This document shows positions 45,312-54,190 of a stretch of 64,000 nucleotides of DNA, one piece after another (the stretch's first letter is position 1; each line of letters starts with the position of its first letter). Under the pieces are notes generated by a model that saw nothing but the letters and a program-made list of their open reading frames with translations, searched no databases and was not told the origin of the DNA. The stretch is from Thermorudis peleae (GTDB taxonomy: Bacteria > Chloroflexota > Chloroflexia > Thermomicrobiales > Thermomicrobiaceae). Position numbers and translations under genes: made by a program. Location: contig NZ_JQMP01000003.1 of assembly GCF_000744775.1 (NCBI RefSeq), positions 62,001-126,000 on the forward strand. Reading direction: 5' to 3'.

Positions 45312-46073
45312 CTAGGACTGGAGACGCTCGCGAGCGTGGTGCACCAGGCGCTGCACCGTCCGCACGCTGACGCCGAGCCGCGCGGCGATTTCGGGCGCGG
45401 TGTAGCCGGCCGCGGCGAGCGCCAGCGCCTGCTGCTCCATCGGCGGAAGCGTGGCGAGGGCTGCCCGCACCTCAGCTTCGGTCAGCTGCGGAGGCGCGGC
45501 GTGTCCCGCTGCCGACGTGAGCCGCAGCACGGTGCGCCGGCGCGGCGGTGAGCCGGCTGCGCGTGCCAGCGCCCGCGTGAGCGCGCGTTCGAGCCGTCGC
45601 CCGCCGATCAGGTAGCTCAGCAGGTCGCCCTGGCCGCTCCAGCGTGCCAGCAGCTCGCAGAAGACGCAGAAGGCTTCCTGTGAGGCGTCGGCCAGCTCAA
45701 GCGCCGGGTCGTTGGCAAGCCGCCGGGCGGCCCGGGTGATGGAGAGTGCCAGCTTCGGGGCGAGCGCCAGCCAGCAGCGGTTGCGCGCCGCTGGATCGAC
45801 ACGAACGTCCGGCCCGGCCAGCACCGCGATCTGCTCGGCCCAGGGTGCCGCGGCCAGCGCCTGTACGGCCACCTCGGGCGGCTCCTCCGGTGGCAGCGCT
45901 GGCAACCCGGCGCGGGCCCGCGCACCCTGCAGTAAGCGGCGACGGCGGGCAACAGCCTCAGACGCAGTGGGGTCGGCTGCAGCCGGCTGGGTGCGGCCAG
46001 CGGCCGGCTGGGGGAACGGAGCAGCGTGAGCTGGTCGTGGTGTGCGGTTCGCGATAACACGGTCGGTTCCCAT
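45312..46073 (-). CDS. Sigma-70-like (ECF-type) regulator with C-terminal region 4 HTH
   Basis: The end of this 253-residue protein is a clear sigma region 4/LuxR-type helix-turn-helix (LATLPPMEQQALALAAAGYT, then APEIAARLGVSVRTVQRLVH). The middle (DASQEAFCVFCELLARW and nearby helices) could correspond to a divergent sigma region 2, and LTRALARAAG leads into the linker. The first ~85 residues are Ala/Pro/Arg-rich and unusual for ECF factors. It may be a diverged sigma factor or a sigma-like transcription regulator. GAGGTG lies just before the ATG. No anti-sigma gene is adjacent. Confidence 0.7.
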   Translation of the reverse strand: MGTDRVIANRTPRPAHAAPFPQPAAGRTQPAAADPTASEAVARRRRLLQGARARAGLPALPPEEPPEVAVQALAAAPWAEQIAVLAGPDVRVDPAARNRCWLALAPKLALSITRAARRLANDPALELADASQEAFCVFCELLARWSGQGDLLSYLIGGRRLERALTRALARAAGSPPRRRTVLRLTSAAGHAAPPQLTEAEVRAALATLPPMEQQALALAAAGYTAPEIAARLGVSVRTVQRLVHHARERLQS

Positions 46074-46307
46074 GAGCGCACCTCATCGTTCGCCATGCGA
46101 TGCCATGGCGCGCCAGACGCCAGCAGGGTTCCCCCGTGAACCCAGAGGCTTGTGGGGGTGCCCAAGCGCGGCCTGGGCAGCCGGCGCCTGGCGGAGACGG
46201 TGGCGCTCTTGCGCTCTCGACAGTGGGGACGTGCACGCGCAGGGCGCGTCGTCCTGGGGAAGCGTGACAGCGGCCGGGTGTGGGCACCCAGCTCGCTGGT
46301 GGATCAG

Positions 46308-46592
46308 CTAGCTGGTGGCAGCGTTATCGGCCGACGCTGGCGGCGGGGCCGAACGAGGAGCCAGCCCGTCAGCCGTGCCATGCGGCAGCTGCAGCACGTG
46401 GCGCGTCCCGCAGCGCGGGCACGTGGCAGCAAGCCAGCCACGCGCGAGGTAGCGCCGCTCGCGGACTTTGACCTCGATCCAGCCCTGCTCGTCGTAGCAG
46501 GCCAGGAGGATCGGTGGCTGCTGGCAAGTGCATTCCCAGCGGTAACGCTGGCCAGCGAGCCGCGGTGAGCCGGGGGGCAACCGGTCAGCCAT
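46308..46592 (-). CDS. Small zinc-ribbon-like protein, cotranscribed with dinB
   Basis: This 94-residue protein has two cysteine pairs, WECTCQQPP and TCPRCGTRH, flanking a basic beta segment (WIEVKVRERRYLARGWLA), consistent with a zinc ribbon. GGAAGGATGAGG supports the ATG, which lies 4 bases beyond the stop codon of dinB, so it should be in the same SOS-controlled transcript. Not recognised as a named family. A DNA-repair accessory role is suggested only by position. Confidence 0.65.
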   Translation of the reverse strand: MADRLPPGSPRLAGQRYRWECTCQQPPILLACYDEQGWIEVKVRERRYLARGWLAATCPRCGTRHVLQLPHGTADGLAPRSAPPPASADNAATS

Positions 46593-46596
46593 TGCC

Positions 46597-47820
46597 TCAT
46601 CCTTCCAACCATGGCGGGCGCGGCGGCTCAGCGGGGCGAAGCAGGCTATGCGCAAGCACGCTCGGCGGCACGTGCACCGGCCGCTCGCCCCAGCGGGCCG
46701 CGAGCCGGTCGAGCGCGTGCAGCGCTAACAGGCGGCGGGCCGTCTGGGTATCGAACAGCGCGAGTTGCACAGCCAGTGGGCGCAACCCGCTGAGGCGGAC
46801 GCCCAACAACCGAACCGGACGGCGTTCGTCGCGCACCAGCCGCTCGATCAGGGCATAGGCCACCGCCGCCACCGTCGCCTCGTCGGCCGTCGGGGTGTCC
46901 AGCCGGCGCTGGCGCGTCAGCGTGGTGAAGTCGCGAAACCGCACCTTGACGCTCACCGTCTGCGCCTGGTACCCCTCGGCCCGCGCCCGGCGCGTGACCG
47001 CGGCGGCAAGCTGAGCGGTGGCGTCGGCCAGCTCCTTCGGCGCGAAGAGGTCCCGCGCAAACGTGCGCTCTTGACCGATCGACTTCGGCTCCCGCGGTTC
47101 AGGGCGGATCGGCTGGCGGTCGATGCCACGCGCGCGCTCACGCATCTCCTCGCAACGCCGGCCGAAGACCAGCCGGAGCACGCTGATCGGCGCACTCGCC
47201 AGGTCGCCCAGGCGGCGGATGCCGTAGCCGCGCAACTCAGCGGCCGTGCGCGGGCCGATGCCGGGCATGGCCTCAACCGGCAGCGGCGCAAGGAAGCGGG
47301 CTTCCGCCCCTTGCGGAACCACCAGCAGGCCGTCCGGCTTGGCGTGGTCAGCCGCAATCTTGGCGACCGTCCGGTTGGCCCCGGCGCCGACGGTGACCGT
47401 CAGGCCCAGCTCGTCGCGCACAGCCTGGCGCAGCCGCTGGCCAAGCTCCCAAAGCTCGCGCATCCAGTTCTCCTGCACGCCCACCTCAAAGCAGGCCTCG
47501 TCGATGCTCAGGACTTCGACGACGCTGCTGAGACGGAAAATAATGGCGCGGAAGGCGTCGGCCAGCGTGCGGTAGTAGGCCCCGTCGACCGGCAGGACGA
47601 CCGCGTTCGGGCAGCGCGCGAGCGCCTCGCCCAGCGACATGCCGGAATGCACGCCGAAGCGCCGGGCCTCGTAGGTAGCGGAGGAGACCACACTGCGCCC
47701 CTCCGGCCGCCCGGCGACGATGACCGGCGTGCCGCGCAACTCAGGACGGCGCCGCACTTCGGCAGCGGCGAAGAACGCGTCCAGGTCAGCGTGGACAACG
47801 GCGCGTTGCAGTCCCCCCAT
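46597..47820 (-). CDS. dinB: DNA polymerase IV (Y-family translesion polymerase)
   Basis: This 407-residue Y-family polymerase has the first metal site in HADLDAFFAAAE (Asp12) and the catalytic SIDEAC (Asp107/Glu108). It also has the YEARRFGVHSGMSLGEA finger segment, the helix-hairpin-helix PGIGPRTAAELRGYGI and a little-finger domain ending in a Pro/Arg tail rather than a canonical beta-clamp motif. It copies past damaged bases. A LexA-type box lies inside its promoter, so SOS induction is well supported. The zinc-ribbon gene follows in the same unit. Confidence 0.93.
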   Translation of the reverse strand: MGGLQRAVVHADLDAFFAAAEVRRRPELRGTPVIVAGRPEGRSVVSSATYEARRFGVHSGMSLGEALARCPNAVVLPVDGAYYRTLADAFRAIIFRLSSVVEVLSIDEACFEVGVQENWMRELWELGQRLRQAVRDELGLTVTVGAGANRTVAKIAADHAKPDGLLVVPQGAEARFLAPLPVEAMPGIGPRTAAELRGYGIRRLGDLASAPISVLRLVFGRRCEEMRERARGIDRQPIRPEPREPKSIGQERTFARDLFAPKELADATAQLAAAVTRRARAEGYQAQTVSVKVRFRDFTTLTRQRRLDTPTADEATVAAVAYALIERLVRDERRPVRLLGVRLSGLRPLAVQLALFDTQTARRLLALHALDRLAARWGERPVHVPPSVLAHSLLRPAEPPRPPWLEG

Positions 47821-48368
47821 TGGCGGCCTTCCCTTCCGGTTGGCGCGACGAACGCCACCACAATGGTAGCGAACGCGCGTTCATTCGTCAAGGCAAGGCC
47901 CCCCACCTGCGCCCTGCGAACGGATGCCGTCTTCCACGATGGCCCCTCGGCAGCCGCAGCCAATGACCTGCTCGTTTGGAACCCGCGTGCCGCCCTGTCA
48001 CACGGAACACGTTCCCGTCACTGATGCGGCGAGCGAGCCACTCGCTTCTCGGCCACCCGGCGGATTGTGCGCCATTTCCTGCCTGGCCGGCACGTGCTAC
48101 CATCCCGTCGCCCATCGTCCGTTGCGCGGCACGAGCAGCGCACGACTGGCGGCGGGACGCAGCGCCACGGCCGATGGAGTGCGGGAGCATGGGGCGGGCG
48201 CTGTGCCGGCAATGCCCGAACAGCGTCGGCAGCCGCCCAGCCGGTTCCGGCGCAGCCAGGCGCACACCGTTGCCCGCGCTGCTCGCTGTGCCCTGGCGGC
48301 GACGCCCGCGCCCGACTGTGGACGATCCGCCATGGCCGCGCTGGGCATCTGGCCAGGGGAGGAGTGTC
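47821..48368. other. Divergent intergenic region between dinB and the CPBP protease gene
   Basis: About 550 bases. The left end carries the SOS promoter of dinB. The remainder has open frames on both strands, but none begins with a ribosome-binding site or resembles a protein family. Confidence 0.45.
47863..47891 (-). promoter_or_regulatory. dinB promoter TTGACG-N17-TACCAT with an embedded LexA box
   Basis: On the minus strand a -35 TTGACG (47886-47891) and a -10 TACCAT (47863-47868) at 17-base spacing stand 43 bases before the dinB start. Between them is GAACGCGCGTTC (47871-47882), a perfect palindrome of the GAAC-N4-GTTC type recognised by LexA in Gram-positive bacteria and relatives. A repressor bound there would block both hexamers. 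Confidence 0.8.
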
Positions 48369-48989
48369 ATGCCGTGGGATGACCTGCTGATTGTCGCCGC
48401 CCTGGTGATGCGGCTCGTGGTGCGCCAGCTGCTCGAGCCGATCAGTCTCGAGCTCGCGTTCGGCCTCTATCTCGCCGCCATGCTCGTGCTGCTACCGGTG
48501 CTTGTCTGGCGCATGCGCCGCTCCCGGGCCGCGCTCGGCCTGACGCGGGGCGACCTCGCCGGGAGTCTCCGCGCCACGGCGCTGCTCCTGCCGCTCGTCC
48601 TGGCCCAGGCCGCGGCCAACGCCTGGCAGCTCACCGGCCGGCTTGCGCTGGCTCCCCTCTGGCTGATCGGCCTGGCGCTGCTCAACGGGCTCGTGACCGC
48701 CGCCCTGCCGGAGGAGGTGCTCTTTCGCGGCGTTCTCCTGGCGCGGCTACGCCGGGCTGGGGCAAGCCCGTGGCAAGCAATCGTCGTGCAGGGCGCGCTC
48801 TTCGCTGCCGGGCACATGCGCTATCCGCTCGCTGGCCAGTGGCTGCTGTTCGGCAACGTCACGGTGCTCGGCCTGCTGCTTGGCTGGCTTGCCCTGCGCT
48901 ACCGCACGCTCACCGGCCCGATCGCCCTGCATACGCTGAGTAACGTGGTGACCTTTGCCCTCCTCGGCGGCACTATCCAGCGCCTCTAG
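48369..48989 (+). CDS. CPBP family intramembrane glutamic endopeptidase
   Basis: This 206-residue protein has about six hydrophobic segments. It carries the CPBP/Abi signature motifs: PEEVLFRGVLLARLRR (EExxxR), VQGALFAAGHMRYPL with the His, and LHTLSNVVTFALLG near the C terminus. The family includes Rce1-like and bacteriocin-immunity proteases acting inside the membrane. GGGGAGGAG with a 4-base gap defines the ATG; the frame extends far upstream but that part is not protein-like. No peptide substrate gene is nearby. Confidence 0.87.
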   Translation: MPWDDLLIVAALVMRLVVRQLLEPISLELAFGLYLAAMLVLLPVLVWRMRRSRAALGLTRGDLAGSLRATALLLPLVLAQAAANAWQLTGRLALAPLWLIGLALLNGLVTAALPEEVLFRGVLLARLRRAGASPWQAIVVQGALFAAGHMRYPLAGQWLLFGNVTVLGLLLGWLALRYRTLTGPIALHTLSNVVTFALLGGTIQRL

Positions 48990-49049
48990 CCGCCTCGCAC
49001 CCCCACGGTCCATGCCCGCTCTCCGGGGATGAGGGCAGGGGGACGTGTG

Positions 49050-49958
49050 CTAGCTCAGGCCGAGCAGGGTGCGGACGCGGGGGATGACGTCCGCGACGAA
49101 GCGGCGCGCCTGGGCAACGTAGTCCCCAGCAACCGGCCAGAAGACAAAGGTGTCCATGCCCTGTTCGGCAAAGCGGGCAATCGCTTCCGCCCAGTCCTCG
49201 ACCGAGCCGCCGAGAAAGCCTGGCCGGTTCACGCGCAGGGGGCGCTGGCCCGGCACGTCAAGCACACCGAGCAGGTTATAGAGGCGGCGGACCGCGCGCG
49301 GGTCGCGCCCAGCCGCTCGCGCGCCGTCGTCGACGAGCCGGTTGACGTCGGCGAGCTGCTCGGGCAAGACGTACGGCGTCGAGATCGTGATGCCGTCGCC
49401 GAGCGCGCCAGCGATGCGCAGCGCACGCGGCCGGGTTACACCGACCCAGAGCGGGATCGGATGGGCGGGCGCTGGGCCGAACTGCAGGCCGTCGACCCGG
49501 AACACGCGCCCGGCGTACGTCACAGCCTCGCCGGTCTCGGCCTTCGCCCAGAGCAGGCGGCAGAGGCGGAGCGCGTCTTCGATAGCGGCGACTGCTTCAC
49601 CAGCCGACCAGCGTGGCCCGCCCATCGCCGCGATGCCATCCCAGAAGCCGCCCGAACCGACGCCGAGCTCGACGCGGCCGCCGGTGAGCCGGTCGAGCGT
49701 CGCTGCGGCCTTGGCCAGCATCGCCGGATGCCGGAGCGCGAGTGTGGCCACGTTGGTGAGGACATGCACCCGCTGGGTGCGGAGCGCGACCGCGGTGAGG
49801 GCAGTCCAGGTCTCGGCGAAGCGGGCGTTGTAGGCATGGTCTTGCATGGCGACGAGGGCCAGGCCGGCGCTGTCGGCCAGTTCAGCCAGGGCCTGTGTCT
49901 CCGCCGGCCGGTCAACGACCGGGTCAAGATTGAGCCCGAACTGGATCGTTCGCTCCAT
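49050..49958 (-). CDS. LLM-class flavin-dependent oxidoreductase
   Basis: This 302-residue luciferase-like monooxygenase-fold protein contains FGLNLDPVVD, VAMQDHAYNARFAETW, VLTNVATLALRHPAMLAKAA, TLDRLTGGRVELGVGSGGFW and LWVGVTRPRALRIAG, all typical of F420- or FMN-dependent LLM oxidoreductases. A long insertion or a fused domain is absent. The gene immediately upstream in the same direction encodes a second LLM domain with clearly similar motifs, so the pair probably arose by duplication. Substrate unknown. Confidence 0.9.
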   Translation of the reverse strand: MERTIQFGLNLDPVVDRPAETQALAELADSAGLALVAMQDHAYNARFAETWTALTAVALRTQRVHVLTNVATLALRHPAMLAKAAATLDRLTGGRVELGVGSGGFWDGIAAMGGPRWSAGEAVAAIEDALRLCRLLWAKAETGEAVTYAGRVFRVDGLQFGPAPAHPIPLWVGVTRPRALRIAGALGDGITISTPYVLPEQLADVNRLVDDGARAAGRDPRAVRRLYNLLGVLDVPGQRPLRVNRPGFLGGSVEDWAEAIARFAEQGMDTFVFWPVAGDYVAQARRFVADVIPRVRTLLGLS

Positions 49959-49998
49959 GACTCCCTCGCTTTCAGCTCACCACGTGCCGCGTTCCGGT

Positions 49999-52320
49999 TC
50001 ACCGCTGGTCGGCAGCCGACAGCACATGACCAGGTGCCACTACCAGGCCGCGGCGGAACAGGTTAGCTGGATCATACCGCTGTTTGACGTCTCGGAGGTG
50101 TTCGAGCGTTTCACCGGGAAACGCGTCCGGAAGACGCTCCGGCCGAACGTCTGACGTGTAGGCTGCATAGAGGCCGCGCACACGCGGCGCAACGACCGCC
50201 CACGCCCGGTCCTGTTCGTCGAGCGAAACAGGCCGGAACCAGGCCGCCACGAACACATCGTACGCCCGGTGCGCGAAGGCAGTCGCAAGCGGATCGACGT
50301 CGGCGTTTGCCCCACCCAGCGAGCGGAGTTCGACCAGCACTGTCGGCTCCTCGGCGAGCAGGGCGGCAATCGCGCGCGCATCGTCGGCCGACAACCGTTC
50401 AAGGAAGCCGTTGCGGATCTTGACCGTCTGCTGCCCGATCTGCAGGTCATGGGTCGGCGGCACCAGCGACGCATAGCGGACCAGAACAGCACGCTGCTCC
50501 AGGACGGGGGCAATGCGCAGGAACGGCGCCAGCACGTCGGCTGCCTGGTCGACATTGTCGCTCGCGACAACCGCGTAGAGCTGGCCAATCGCTGGCTGCC
50601 CGCGCCGGCCTGGGATGAGCCAGAGGAACGTCGTCAGCTCGCGGGGCGCGGCGGCCATGAGTTCAGCCCACGCCTGCACGACCGCCGCCGTTTCGCTCGC
50701 GTCGAGAACGATTTGCGCGAACACAACGCGCGGGAGCTCGAAAACCCGGAACTCGAACTGCGTCGCCACCCCAAGCATGAAGCCAGCGCCGCGCATGCCC
50801 CAGAAGAGGTCAGGGTGCGCCAGCGAGTCAGCCCGCACGATCTGCCCGTCGGCCAGCACAACCTCGACAGCAACGACATGGTCAATCGTCAAGCCATGTT
50901 TCCGAACCAGCCAGCCCAGTCCCCCAGCTGTGGCCAGGCCGCCGACACCGACGTCTCCGTAGTTGCCGGACGTCATCGCCCAGCCGTACGGCGCGAGCGC
51001 GCGTGCCACCTCGCCCCAGGTCGCACCCGCGCCGATGCGCACCAGCCGCTGCGCTGAATCCAGCACCTCGATCGCGTTCAGCTTGCGCAGGTCGATCACG
51101 ATCCCGCCGTCGTTCGTCGCCAGCCCGGCGATCCCGTGGCCACCTGAGCGGATCGAGAGCGGTGCGTCCGTCTGGGTCCGCGCGAAGGCGAGCGCCGCAG
51201 CAACGTCATCGCTCGACGCACAGAGGATGATCACGCCGGGCCGGCCGCGTGCCATGTAGACCGAGCGGAGCGCGTCGTAGCGCTCGTCACGGGGCGTCAC
51301 AACCTTGGACGCGAGTTCAGGCGGGATCGCGGCATAATCGATCAGCGGGCTGAGGGGAACGCTCCGGTACCGCAGCCAGCGTCCAGCCGCGAGCAAGGGG
51401 AGCGGGTCATGCGCCGTCTGAGAAGGGCGGCGCCGGGCGCGTTCCGCCTCGACACGCTCACGCACGGCCGGCGCGACGTCCCGGGCGAAGCGCTCGATCG
51501 TCGCGCGATCATCGCTTGCCAGCACGAACGCTGAAATCCCGGCGTCGAGCGCGAGCGCCGTGAGCTGTTCAATCCACTGCCCGGGTGGCCCGACGAGGAA
51601 GCCGCCGGAGCGACTGGTGAAGCGTCCGCCGATGTTGAGGAGGCGGCGGATCTCCGCAGGATCGCGGCCGGCCTCGCGCGCTGCCTCGTCGATGAGCTGG
51701 TTCCCGGTCGTGAGATCAGCCAGGCTGTCAAGGTAGCCGACGGAGGGAAGCCAGCCGTCGCCCTTCTGGCCGATGAGGCGGAGCATGCGCGGCCGGTACG
51801 CCCCGATCCAGACGCTGATCGGGTGCACAGGCGCTGGGCCAGGCTGGGTGCCCGGTACCGAGTAGAACCGTCCCTCGTGACTGAAGAACGCGGACCGCGT
51901 ATCCCACAGACCACGCAGGATATCCAGCGCCTCGCTCAACGCCTCGACCGCCTGGCGCGGATGCAGCCGACGCCCACCCATGCCCTCGACCGCGTCCCAG
52001 AAGTAGCCAGCGCCGATGCCGAGTTCGACGCGGCCACCCGTCAGACGGTCCAGGCTGGCAACCGAACGCGCGAGCACGGCCGGGTGCCGCAGCGGCAGAT
52101 TCGCCACGTTGGGGGCAAGCCGCACGTGTTGCGTCCGCGCCGCGACATAAGCAAGCAGCGTCCAGGTTTCGAGGAATCCTGGTTGGTACGGGTGGTCCTG
52201 GAACGTGACCAGATCGAGACCGAGCGTATCGCACCACGCGACGAGTTCCACGATCCGCCCGGGTTCAGCCGCCGACGGAGTCAGAAAGACGCCGAAGAGC
52301 AGAGGGTGTCCATAATCCAT
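49999..52320 (-). CDS. Fusion of LLM-class oxidoreductase with BBE-type FAD-linked oxidase
   Basis: Residues 1-285 of this 773-residue protein are an LLM domain (LFGVFLTPSAAEPGR, FQDHPYQPGFLETW, LDRLTGGRVELGIGAGYFW). After a Pro/Arg linker comes a PCMH-type FAD-binding domain (VIILCASSDDVAAALAFA, SIRSGGHGIAGLA with the usual flavin-linking His near 395, GGLATAGGLGWLVRKHGL). The C-terminal berberine-bridge segment is HLRDVKQRYDPANLFR. The Cys used for bicovalent flavin in many BBE enzymes is replaced (GGLGW region lacks it). Both halves look intact, which argues against a chance read-through. A two-flavin enzyme on one substrate is the simple inference. Confidence 0.88.
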   Translation of the reverse strand: MDYGHPLLFGVFLTPSAAEPGRIVELVAWCDTLGLDLVTFQDHPYQPGFLETWTLLAYVAARTQHVRLAPNVANLPLRHPAVLARSVASLDRLTGGRVELGIGAGYFWDAVEGMGGRRLHPRQAVEALSEALDILRGLWDTRSAFFSHEGRFYSVPGTQPGPAPVHPISVWIGAYRPRMLRLIGQKGDGWLPSVGYLDSLADLTTGNQLIDEAAREAGRDPAEIRRLLNIGGRFTSRSGGFLVGPPGQWIEQLTALALDAGISAFVLASDDRATIERFARDVAPAVRERVEAERARRRPSQTAHDPLPLLAAGRWLRYRSVPLSPLIDYAAIPPELASKVVTPRDERYDALRSVYMARGRPGVIILCASSDDVAAALAFARTQTDAPLSIRSGGHGIAGLATNDGGIVIDLRKLNAIEVLDSAQRLVRIGAGATWGEVARALAPYGWAMTSGNYGDVGVGGLATAGGLGWLVRKHGLTIDHVVAVEVVLADGQIVRADSLAHPDLFWGMRGAGFMLGVATQFEFRVFELPRVVFAQIVLDASETAAVVQAWAELMAAAPRELTTFLWLIPGRRGQPAIGQLYAVVASDNVDQAADVLAPFLRIAPVLEQRAVLVRYASLVPPTHDLQIGQQTVKIRNGFLERLSADDARAIAALLAEEPTVLVELRSLGGANADVDPLATAFAHRAYDVFVAAWFRPVSLDEQDRAWAVVAPRVRGLYAAYTSDVRPERLPDAFPGETLEHLRDVKQRYDPANLFRRGLVVAPGHVLSAADQR

Positions 52321-52735
52321 CGCCGCTGTACTCGCTCTCTCTCGCAGAAGTCAGGTCAGCGCCACAGGCCGGGGCGAGGCTCAGCCGCTACCGCGCGCCG
52401 CACGCGCTGCACGCGCAAGCACGGCCCCGAGCCAGGTCCGCTACTGCGCTTCAGTGTGCACACCGCCCAAGCCGTACCCGCCATTGGCAACGAGCGTCAG
52501 CGCCACCGAAACACCGCACTCCGGAGACGCCGCTCTCGCCCGCGCTCGCGAGTGAGGCGCGCTCGCTACTCAAGCCAACGATCATGACGATCGCCTCCGG
52601 CGCCGGGGCGAGCGCGAAGCACCGATGCACCACCTGAACGTCCAGGATTTCCCAATGGCCCGACGCAACCGCGGCGACGCCACGGCACACCACGTGCAGA
52701 GCATAGCGGGGAAAACGTGAGGACGACCACGCCGC
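52321..52735. other. Intergenic stretch without a recognisable gene
   Basis: About 415 bases between the LLM-BBE fusion and the DoxX gene. Short frames in all phases lack ribosome-binding sites and family motifs. Nothing structured was noticed. Confidence 0.4.
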
Positions 52736-53125
52736 TCATCCCCCGAGGCTGAGAGGCCACGGCGTCGGCACGCCCAGCAGCGCGAGCGCCGCTCCAGCCA
52801 GCGCAAGATTCTTCGTGAAGTTCGTCATCTGGTTTGCCCGGACCATCGGATCGGTTTCACCCCAGAAGTTGTGCATCCAGAACGCCACTACCACGAGGAA
52901 GATGCTCAACAGGATGTTTCCGATCACCGGCTGATACCCTGTCACGACGCTGGCGCCGCCGAGCAGCAGCATGATCCCGGTCACAATGACCGCAGCTTGC
53001 GGCACCGGCACCTTCTTGGACGCTGCGTACCCGCTTAGCCTGCGAACATTGGCCAGGTGGTTGATGCCGTTGTAGATGAAGAAGAGCCCGAACACGATCC
53101 GCCCAAGCAAGAATGCCCACTCCAT
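52736..53125 (-). CDS. DoxX family membrane protein
   Basis: This 129-residue protein has four hydrophobic helices: WAFLLGRIVFGLFFIYNGIN, VPVPQAAVIVTGIMLLLGG, VIGNILLSIFLVVVAFWMHN, and LALAGAALALLG. It also has the DoxX N-terminal GRxxFGxFFxxxGxxH pattern (GRIVFGLFFIYNGINHL). DoxX-like proteins are inner-membrane subunits or redox-stress-associated proteins of diverse function. GGAAAGGAAGG supports the ATG. It follows the YceI gene but is separated from it by a hairpin terminator. Confidence 0.87.
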   Translation of the reverse strand: MEWAFLLGRIVFGLFFIYNGINHLANVRRLSGYAASKKVPVPQAAVIVTGIMLLLGGASVVTGYQPVIGNILLSIFLVVVAFWMHNFWGETDPMVRANQMTNFTKNLALAGAALALLGVPTPWPLSLGG

Positions 53126-53167
53126 CGCGGCCTTCCTTTCCGAGCTCTTCTTCGAACGATATGACAC

Positions 53168-53198
53168 CGAGGGGCAGAGGATTGCCCCCTGCCCCTCG
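53168..53198 (-). terminator. Terminator hairpin between yceI-like and doxX-like genes
   Basis: A perfect 10-bp stem (CGAGGGGCAG / CTGCCCCTCG) lies 9 bases after the YceI-family stop codon on the minus strand. Confidence 0.65.
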
Positions 53199-53206
53199 TG
53201 CCGCCA

Positions 53207-53770
53207 TCAGGCTGCGTCCTTACGGACCAGCTCGACTTCGATGAACACGTCGAGCGTGTCGCTGACGAGCCACCCGCCCGTCTCAAGCGCAACGTTCCAG
53301 CTCGCGCCAAAGTCGTGGCGGTTGATCTTGGTGCGCGCCTCAAACCCCGCGCGCACACCGCCCCACGGATCCTTGGCAACGCCGTGGAACTCAGTGTCGA
53401 GCGCGACTTCCTTGGTCACGCCGCGGATCGTGAGGTCGCCGACGACGCGGTAGCGGTTGTCGCCGAGTGGCTCGATCCGCTTGCTGACGAAGGTAATCGT
53501 CGGATAATGCTCAACGTCCAAGAAGTCGGCCGAGCGCAGGTGCGCATCGCGCCGCTCATCGCGCGTGTCAATGCTCGCGGCATCGATCGTGACCTCGACC
53601 TTGCCGGATTCCGGATGCGCCGGATCGAACTCCGCCCACCCAGTGAACTGCTTGAACTGACCACGCACCGTCGTGACCATCAGGTGACGAACCGCAAATG
53701 TCACCTGACTGTGAACGGGATCGATCTCCCAGCGGGCAACTCCGGTCAGTTCTGGTGCGATGACACTCAC
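53207..53770 (-). CDS. YceI family protein (lipid/isoprenoid-binding lipocalin-like)
   Basis: This 187-residue protein matches the YceI fold throughout: WEIDPVHSQVTFAVRHLMVT, VRGQFKQFTGWAEFDP, ASIDTRDERRDAHLRSADFL, TITFVSKRIEPLGDNRYRVV, GDLTIRGVTKEVAL and TKINRHDFGASW. The YceI barrel binds long-chain polyisoprenoids or amides. No signal peptide is present, so it should be cytoplasmic, unlike E. coli YceI. A strong promoter (53836-53865) drives it and a hairpin terminates it, so it is monocistronic. Confidence 0.94.
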   Translation of the reverse strand: MSVIAPELTGVARWEIDPVHSQVTFAVRHLMVTTVRGQFKQFTGWAEFDPAHPESGKVEVTIDAASIDTRDERRDAHLRSADFLDVEHYPTITFVSKRIEPLGDNRYRVVGDLTIRGVTKEVALDTEFHGVAKDPWGGVRAGFEARTKINRHDFGASWNVALETGGWLVSDTLDVFIEVELVRKDAA

Positions 53771-54190
53771 GCGCGATCCCTCCTTTCGCTGATCCTGCCA
53801 GATCCATTGCTACGCAATCCGTAGCTACCATGGTAAGCATAGTCAAAGCCGTGGCACGCTGTCAAGTCAGGATTTTCCCCATCGCCGCCTGGCCCGCCCG
53901 CGCGCGAAGCCGATCACACCCAGCCGGCGGGGACTCGAACAGCGTCCCGCTCCTGCTCCCGCCGGAGAGCGAGTCTGCTCCGCAAGCAAGGCGGGGCGCT
54001 GCACCGGGCTCGGTTGCGTCATTGACGAGCAGCAGGTGCCGTAGCTCGCTGAGCTGCCATCCTGCTCGGCGGCCCCGCCCACCAGGAGCAGGCAGTGCCG
54101 CCAGCGAGGGCGCCCTCCGCCCAGGCACTGCTCCCGTGTTCAGCGCGAAGCGGGCCGGTGCGGCGGGGGCAGCCGGGCGGCGGGCTCAGA
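53771..54190. other. Intergenic region with the YceI-family promoter
   Basis: About 420 bases, GC-rich apart from the promoter. No further gene is supported by a ribosome-binding site or motif. Confidence 0.5.
53836..53865 (-). promoter_or_regulatory. Promoter TTGACA-N18-TATGCT
   Basis: On the minus strand a perfect -35 (53860-53865) and TATGCT -10 (53836-53841) at 18-base spacing lie about 65 bases upstream of the YceI-family start. Confidence 0.7.

Noticed and set aside
47976-48368. N-terminal extension of the CPBP protease frame
   Set aside because: Only the ATG at 48369 has a ribosome-binding site, and the upstream 131 codons are Arg/Pro-rich without membrane or family features.
53871-54128. 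Short open frames between the YceI promoter and the DUF1028 stop codon
   Set aside because: Frames in several phases overlap each other, none has a ribosome-binding site, and composition is that of random GC-rich sequence.
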